Part shown: piece after piece, positions 58,765 to 64,000 of the stretch | Numbering within the stretch: position 1 is the first letter of the stretch | Layout of the letters: every line of letters begins with the position of its first letter | From: Vandiemenella viatica | Lineage: Eukaryota > Arthropoda > Insecta > Orthoptera > Morabidae | Reading direction: 5' to 3' | Assembly (NCBI GenBank): GCA_031002005.1 | Contig: JARYHS010008074.1 | Coordinates: 283,527,930-283,591,929 of the forward strand | DNA: 64,000 nucleotides | The notes under the pieces: model-generated | Databases searched by the model: none | The model's input: the letters and a program-made list of their open reading frames with translations, nothing else | What the model was told of the DNA's origin: nothing | Position numbers and translations under genes: made by a program

Positions 58765-59410
58765 ATGTTACCGTTTGGCAGAGGCTATATTGGCCTCATC
58801 CAACCAACTTTCAACCTCTCCTTCACATACCCCATTTGCACCAAAGAGGCTCAAGAACCTGAGAGATTCCCAGTACAAGCTAACACCTACTGCTTCCCAA
58901 TGGCTTGCCGAAAGAAGGGCTGCAGAGCAGCGAGTGTTCTTGCTCTTGGGGTTGGAAACGGCACCTAAAGGCAGATCAATCTGAAATGATCAACAACATG
59001 GGGATAAAAAAAGGCAATGGAAAGCCGATGGATTAAAGGGTATTCTGAGGTCATGTAATCCAATGAACTAACATACAGTATGCAATTCAGGCGACACTTG
59101 GTTTCAGGGTGCCAACAATGGGGGCGCCAAATAATGTTCGAAGGGGAAGGAATCTCTCAGTTTTTGCCCCAGCTCCTAGATCCGCTACTGATAGTATGAT
59201 GGCTACTTCTTGAATAAAATATTCTGGAGATAAAATAGTCCTCAAATCTGATCTCCATGTGGGGACTGCAGGAGGAGTCAACAGAATGGACAGCATTGAA
59301 TGTTAGAAGTCTGAATAAGACAGGTTTAGGCCAATTACTGCCCCCTTAAACAATTATGAGAAATGGATTCAGGGAGAGGAAGATAATATTATCTTATATC
59401 TTCAAACGAG
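58765..59410. other. GC-richer unassigned segment
   Basis: Overlapping plus-strand frames at 58765-58984 and a minus frame at 59087-59296 without known motifs. Composition is unlike the flanks, so probably a retroelement piece. Confidence 0.35.
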
Positions 59411-59417
59411 CAATTCT

Positions 59418-59419
59418 TG

Positions 59420-59449
<30 letters not shown>
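59418..59449. repeat. (TA)n microsatellite
   Basis: Uninterrupted AT repeat next to the degenerate repeats that follow. Confidence 0.9.
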
Positions 59450-59454
<5 letters not shown>

Positions 59455-60126
59455 GATCTCGGAAACAGCTATGACGATTTGGATGAAATTTGATATTAAG
59501 ATAACCTTTTTACTTTTAAGATTACCTAAATTGTAGTCTTTCCTACAAAAAAGCGAGTATGCAAAATACAAACAATTTTTTCATCTCGTAGACAATTCAG
59601 GTACCAGAAAGCCGACAAATAGATTCTCTTTGATTTCAAAGAATATTTAAATGAACAGTTCCTGTATACTGGCTGACCCGTGGAAATATTAGCACCACAA
59701 GTTTAATTGTAAAACATTTAAAAAGGAAGATAGTTAAAAATTTATCATTGGTTTTGTCAGATGTGATACTTTACAGAAACGTCTTTGAAAATAATATTAC
59801 CATCGTTTATTTTTTGATCGTAAAAAGTGGTTGTTAGTTTGTCATTAAATACTACCACGCGAGTTATGAGCATAGTTTTGTCGGAGTGAATGAATTTAGC
59901 ACTGATGATGTAGTGTCATTACCGTGACGTATGATGAATTCTTATAGAACACGACGTAACATATAGAAAATAAAGAATAAATATTCTTGATATCTCGCTT
60001 GGTTTTCGAGATATAGCATGTCAAAAACCAGTAATAGGTATAAGTTCCTTGTGCTTTTGGTAAAATTTCTTCTGATCCAGGCTGTATTTCAACCTAACAA
60101 CAACCTTTAGGAACAAAATAAAGCTT

Positions 60127-60166
60127 AAAACCACGAAAACGCCACTGGTGGCGTTTTCGTGGTTTT
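60127..60166. repeat. Perfect short palindrome, 19-bp arms
   Basis: AAAACCACGAAAACGCCAC at 60127-60145 is exactly inverted at 60148-60166 with a two-base TG centre. It could form a cruciform or hairpin RNA. No T-run that would suggest a terminator. Confidence 0.9.
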
Positions 60167-60493
60167 ATGCTAATATAAAAAAAAAATTTACCGTTGCTGA
60201 CACGCAGCTATGCTCAAGATTACAAAATAAAGCGTTGAAAGTACATTTCCACCGTATAGATATAGTGCTTTAGGTGGATTTTTTTTCTGGTCCAGGCCGG
60301 AACTAATCCTTACCTCTTCACTTGAGATATCAGAAAAACAAATTCTTTATTTTCGATTTATCTCAACAAGTTTCATACGAATTCATCATGAAACTTGGAT
60401 GTGGCGAAATTTATCTTCTGGTCCAGGTCACATTTCAACCAACCATGTCAATTTTCAGATATATCATCTCAAGAACTAAGCGAGATAGATACA

Positions 60494-61732
60494 GGGTGAT
60501 TCAAAATGATTGTTGGGGTTTCATGAATTTTTTACCGGCTATGTACTAAACATACAAGTGTTATCTTTAGATGGATAAATAGACAAACTCTCAATGTTTT
60601 GTTTTGTAGCATCCGCTAATCTTGTAGTTATGTTTTGTTCCGCCAGATGTCAGTGTTTGCAATATGGCAGCTAACGCTATAGAGAAGGCTTCTTGCACTC
60701 TTAGATTTTCACGTGTGTCGGTCAGTTACTGTTGTCCAACGGCACTTTAGAAAAAAATTTATGAAGCTAACACCTTCAGACAATTCCATTCAGAGGTGGT
60801 ATGCGCAGTTCGTGGAGATGGGCTGCTTATGCAAAGGGAAAAGCAATGGGCATCCTTCTGTGTCGGAAGTCAACGTGAACCGCGTCAGAGAAGCTTATCA
60901 ACGTAGCACGTGGAAATCAACAAGAAGAGGCAGCAGACAGCTGAACATTCTGCAAACCACAGTTTGGCACGTGCTACGAAAATGCCAAAAAATGAAAGCC
61001 TCTTGCCTGAGGCTGTTCAGACTTTAACACCTGACGACCATTGCAAATGTCCGACGTTTTGCAACATTATGCAAGAAAAAATGGAAGAAGATGGGTTTTG
61101 CAAAAAAAACTCATTTTTAGTAATGAAGCAGGAAAGTTAACAAGCATAATGTGCAGATTTGGGGATAGAAAATCCCAGTGCTTTTACTGAACACCAGCGC
61201 GATTCTCCAAAAGTGTGTGTTCGCTGCCGTTTCCAAGGCGAAAGTGTACGACCCATTCTTCAATGAACAGACGGTAACGGGACTAACTTACCTCGATATG
61301 GTCTTTGAGTGGTTGCTGCCTCAGCTGAAAGAGATGGATGATTTCATATTCCAACAAGATGGTGCTCCACCTCATTTCCATCGGGAGGTCAGAACAATTG
61401 CCGCAGTGATGGATAGGATGCGGAGCCGACAGTGACCAAATGCTCATGGCTTGGCCACCTCGTTCACCAGATTTAACCACATGTGATTTTTTTCTGTGGG
61501 GTTATGTCAAGGATCAAGTTTATCTTCCTCCTCTACCTGCGACTATCCCGCAACTAAGAGAACGGATCGGGGCTGCCTTTCTAAACATTTCTGATGACAT
61601 GCTGCATCGCGTGTGGGATGAAATGGATTATGGCATAGATGTGTGTAGAGTGACACAGGGCGCACATATCAAAAATTTGTAATGGATGTAAAAAAACTTG
61701 AGTTTCTTTACACATAAAAATAAGATTCAAAT
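60494..61732 (+). mobile_element. Mariner/Tc1-superfamily element 3, relic
   Basis: The coding relic (60700-61682) belongs to an arthropod family with an N-terminal HTH (DUF4817-like). Left boundary set at 'cagggtgattcaaaatg' and right at 'gattcaaatccctg', which are only loosely inverted; both ends are tentative. Confidence 0.55.
60700..61682 (+). pseudogene. Mariner-like transposase (DUF4817 type), at least three frameshifts
   Basis: Four plus-strand pieces in successive frames. 60713-61027 has SIQRWYAQFVEMGCLCKGKS and NILQTTVWHVLRK (HTH). 60910-61140 has LTPDDHCKCPTFCNIMQEKM then EEDGF. 61178-61435 has VFAAVSKAKVYDPFF and FIFQQDGAPPHFHREV (second Asp). 61440-61682 has MAWPPRSPDLTTCDFFLWGY and VKDQVYLPPLPATIPQL (third Asp). 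The first Asp region (consensus FSDEATF) is damaged. Ends VCRVTQGAHIKNL. Inactive. Confidence 0.8.
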
Positions 61733-62004
61733 CCCTGACTGGCATTAAGATTTCTGTTTAACACAATAACAGCATTTTTCTTTGAAAGCAATTCATGAGG
61801 CAGTCTCGCAAATGGATCTAGCGATTTGGATGAAATTTGATATGTAGATAATGTTTTGCTTTTCAAATTTTTAACATGACTTAAAAAAAAGGAGCAGTTT
61901 TTGTATTTGGTTTCTCGAAAATGGCTCTAACCTCATTACGTAGAAGGTTCAGGTACCAGTAAACCTACTGATGTTAGTTAAGCTTCTCTTTGGTTAACTG
62001 TGCA

Positions 62005-62535
62005 CCTCAAAATGACTAGGAAGCCTCAAGCCTTTTACTTTAATCAAACTTTACTCGAAATCTTGGATATTGAACAGAAATCGAAAGATCGGTCACCCAG
62101 GTACTAACTTATTATTTCTGCTAAGTATTTAAGACAAATTTTCTGGGAATTTAAGATTATGCACTAAAATAGTGTCCGTACCATTTATTATTGACCAATT
62201 ACAATAAGGGAGTTGCAAACACAGCAAATAAAGTCTCAAACAAGAATATAATGACAAAATTACCATATTCAGGTGAGGTATATGTACTATTCATAGATAT
62301 TAAGCATCCAGTTTTTATTATATGAAGCATACTGAAGAATTCTAGCGGGGGAAAAAAAATCGACCGTTACTTGGAATCTGTAATTGCCTATCACTAAAGT
62401 AGGAAGGCAGGTCTGAGTTGGGTAAGGAGTATAGGCATCAATCTCACCAGAAGCATAAAAAAAATCCTCTCAATTCTTAACATTAAAAGTGGTCACTTCA
62501 AAATCCTATCGAGATTACATCACATTCATTAACCC
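62005..62535. other. Unassigned AT-rich
   Basis: No motif seen. Confidence 0.4.
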
Positions 62536-62539
62536 GATC

Positions 62540-62850
62540 AGCAGTGTAACAAACTTGCAAGTACTATCATCGAGAAACTACAGTAACTAAGAGCTCCTTA
62601 GATCTACATCCCTAAATTACACTCCACCCCTGTATAGTACATCCAACCTGATCCCCTTATTGCTTAAGTCCTGTATCTGGCCCACATTTTCAATCTTTCC
62701 CACACCTCTCCTCCAGCACCTACTTCAAAAATCTCCGCCTTATCTATGGCAAGGTAACCAACCCCTTTGCGATAGGTCATCCTTGCACGTAAATGAGATT
62801 TTACACAAAAACGTTGTGAAATGTGTTAGTCTGTCTGTCTGTAACTAGTT
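62540..62850 (+). mobile_element. PLE-related tail fragment
   Basis: 'tttacacaaaaacgttgtga' with 'aatgtgttag' (62803-62830) matches 40112-40140 at the end of the 38.7-kb PLE. Upstream reads FKNLRLIYGKVTNPFAIGH without a firm motif. Confidence 0.4.
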
Positions 62851-63050
62851 TTTGTTGCCTTCTGTGCTGAGTGGTGGGTTTTGCATTCACTGTCTTTCCT
62901 TGTCTGTATGTTGTGTTCATATTAAAAAAGTATTTGCTGTTATGCTGCCATTGAATACCATTCACCTTAAATATCGTTCTCATTACTAATGTTGAAAGTA
63001 TTCATACATTCACTGAAAAAGTATGGTAAATTTTAATTCCTTGGCATCTA

Positions 63051-64000
63051 CGATGCCTGTTAGAAAAGTATGCGACCTTATTTTATTTTGCAACAACCTA
63101 ATTGATTTGAATGAAGTGTGCTTCCATTAGCCAACCTTGAGCCTTCGTGCACATACGTGATTTTTTTCTGACCTGTTGATAGCGTCAGTTGCTGGTAGTT
63201 GGGTGAGGTTGTGTAGTGTGCTTGTCTGTTTTTAATTGCAAGGAAATCACAGAACGACTGGAGCAGTGTTACTGCATCAAATTTTGTCAGAAATTGGGTG
63301 ACAGCCAGGTGGAAACCAATCAGAAAATTCAGATGGCTTTTGGTGATGATGCTATTGGCATCACACAGATTAAGCAGTGGTACAACCGGTTTAAAGATGG
63401 CCACACATTAGTGAAGAGCGAGCCACACTCCAGTCAGCCATTAACATGCCAAAATGACCAGGTCATTGCCAAAGTGGATGCTGTGGTGATTTGGGACTGT
63501 TGTGTGACTATCTGAGAAAATGCGGTGGGCAGCAGCACTTTTTCGGCACATTCCACTGTGATTAAAGATTTGGCCATGAAGAGTGTGTTGGCAAAATTCG
63601 TGCTGAATCTGCTGACAGCGGTGCAAAAGCAAGTTCGTTTTGAAGTCTCACAGGACATGCTGGACATCACATACAGTGAGCCAGGCTTTATGAACACCAT
63701 ATTCACTGGTGACAAGTCCTGGGTGTATGGGTATGACCCAGAAACCAAATCCCAGTGGAAGCATTCCACGTCACCAAGCCCAAAGCAGGCCCGCCAAGTG
63801 TGCAGCAACATCAAAGTGATGTTGACAGCTTACTTTGACTCCCATGGTGTGGTATACCACGAGTACGCTCCACAGGGTCAAACTATCACCGAGTACTGTA
63901 GGGATGTCCTCCGTTGCCTATGTGAAGCCGTGTGGCACAAGATACCGGAGTTGCGGTCAACACGAAATTGGCACCTCTATCACGACAATGCTCCAGCACA
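63051..64000 (+). mobile_element. Mariner element 4, right end beyond window
   Basis: Begins CGATGCCTGTTAGAAAAGTA after TA (63049-63050), a plausible mariner terminal repeat; the right end is outside the window, so it cannot be checked here. Coding region below. Confidence 0.7.
63216..64000 (+). pseudogene. Mariner transposase with one internal stop, 3' end cut by window
   Basis: One frame runs from ATG 63216 to the window end with a single stop (TGA 63513-63515; CGA-to-TGA would explain it). Motifs: LEQCYCIKFCQKLGDSQVET and TQIKQWYNRFKDG (DNA-binding part), FTGDKSWVYGYDPETKS (first Asp kept; usual Glu is Lys), KVMLTAYFDSHGVVYHEYAP, WHLYHDNAPA (second Asp) at the edge. This is the widespread 'FLJ37770/SETMAR-like' mariner group. 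The frame after the stop is open for 161 codons. Confidence 0.88.

Larger units (their letters stand above)
59450..62000. repeat. Degenerate dispersed/tandem repeats around mariner-like element 3
   Basis: 'gatttggatgaaatttgata' occurs at 59476 and 61827; 'caggtaccag' follows at 59599 and 61950, with similar spacing. 'cttctg(a/g)tccagg(c/t)' recurs at 60068, 60286 and 60416. These look like diverged copies of one repeat unit, now separated by the mariner-like insertion at 60494-61732. Confidence 0.5.

Noticed and set aside
59087..59296. Minus frame as an upstream CEP192-like exon
   Set aside because: No acceptor/donor pair in phase and no family resemblance.
60127..60166. Intrinsic transcription terminator
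   Set aside because: Perfect hairpin but no U-run, and the context is an animal genome where such terminators do not apply.

Overview
The window is AT-rich, intron- and transposon-dominated animal DNA. It is almost certainly from an insect with a large genome. An orthopteran or other polyneopteran is my guess, from the mix of mariner, CR1-like LINE, Penelope-like and tRNA-SINE families; the species is inference. There are no bacterial features, no operons and no CRISPR array.

The only host gene I can support is a minus-strand gene for a CEP192/Spd-2-like centrosome protein. Five exons are visible, in transcript order 56407-56038, 55960-55785, 47951-47476, 25698-25534 and 18087-17901. All have GT/AG borders, and the reading phase carries over at every junction (2, 1, 0, 0). 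Both gene ends lie outside the recognised exons. Its introns measure 77 bp, 7.8 kb, 21.8 kb and 7.4 kb, and the long ones are packed with transposons.

Region by region: 0.6-3.1 kb is a decayed hAT element; 3.3-4.0 kb a deleted Tigger/pogo element; 4.2-7.2 kb LINE and Penelope-like (PLE) fragments around a palindrome. 8.5-10.9 kb is a hAT element with a perfect 8-bp target duplication, followed 12 bp later by a mariner (10.9-12.2 kb). 14.8-17.6 kb is a jockey-like LINE split by an insertion. 19.7-25.0 kb holds a foldback element, a SINE, PLE debris, a GC-richer tandem duplication and a Tc1 relic. 25.9-27.2 kb is a PIF/Harbinger remnant with a MADF domain. 29.7-31.3 kb holds a long hairpin and a degenerate tandem array. 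32-36 kb is a LINE carrying a nested SINE. 36-40 kb is PLE. 42.8-46.9 kb is an array of 368-bp dimeric satellite units (179+189 bp) lying between Helitron-like ends. 48-55.4 kb holds SINEs, two abutting LINE fragments, a second mariner and a CR1-like LINE. 57.5-64 kb holds PLE, degenerate repeats, a third mariner-like relic and a fourth mariner cut by the window edge.

All transposase and reverse-transcriptase genes seen are broken. The least damaged are the mariners at 10.9 kb and 63 kb, each with one visible internal stop. The most interesting structures are the satellite-in-Helitron locus, a SINE family with two kinds of 3' tail (one matching the CR1-like LINE in the same window), and the long foldback hairpins. 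All family assignments come from reading translations against remembered family motifs; no database search was possible.
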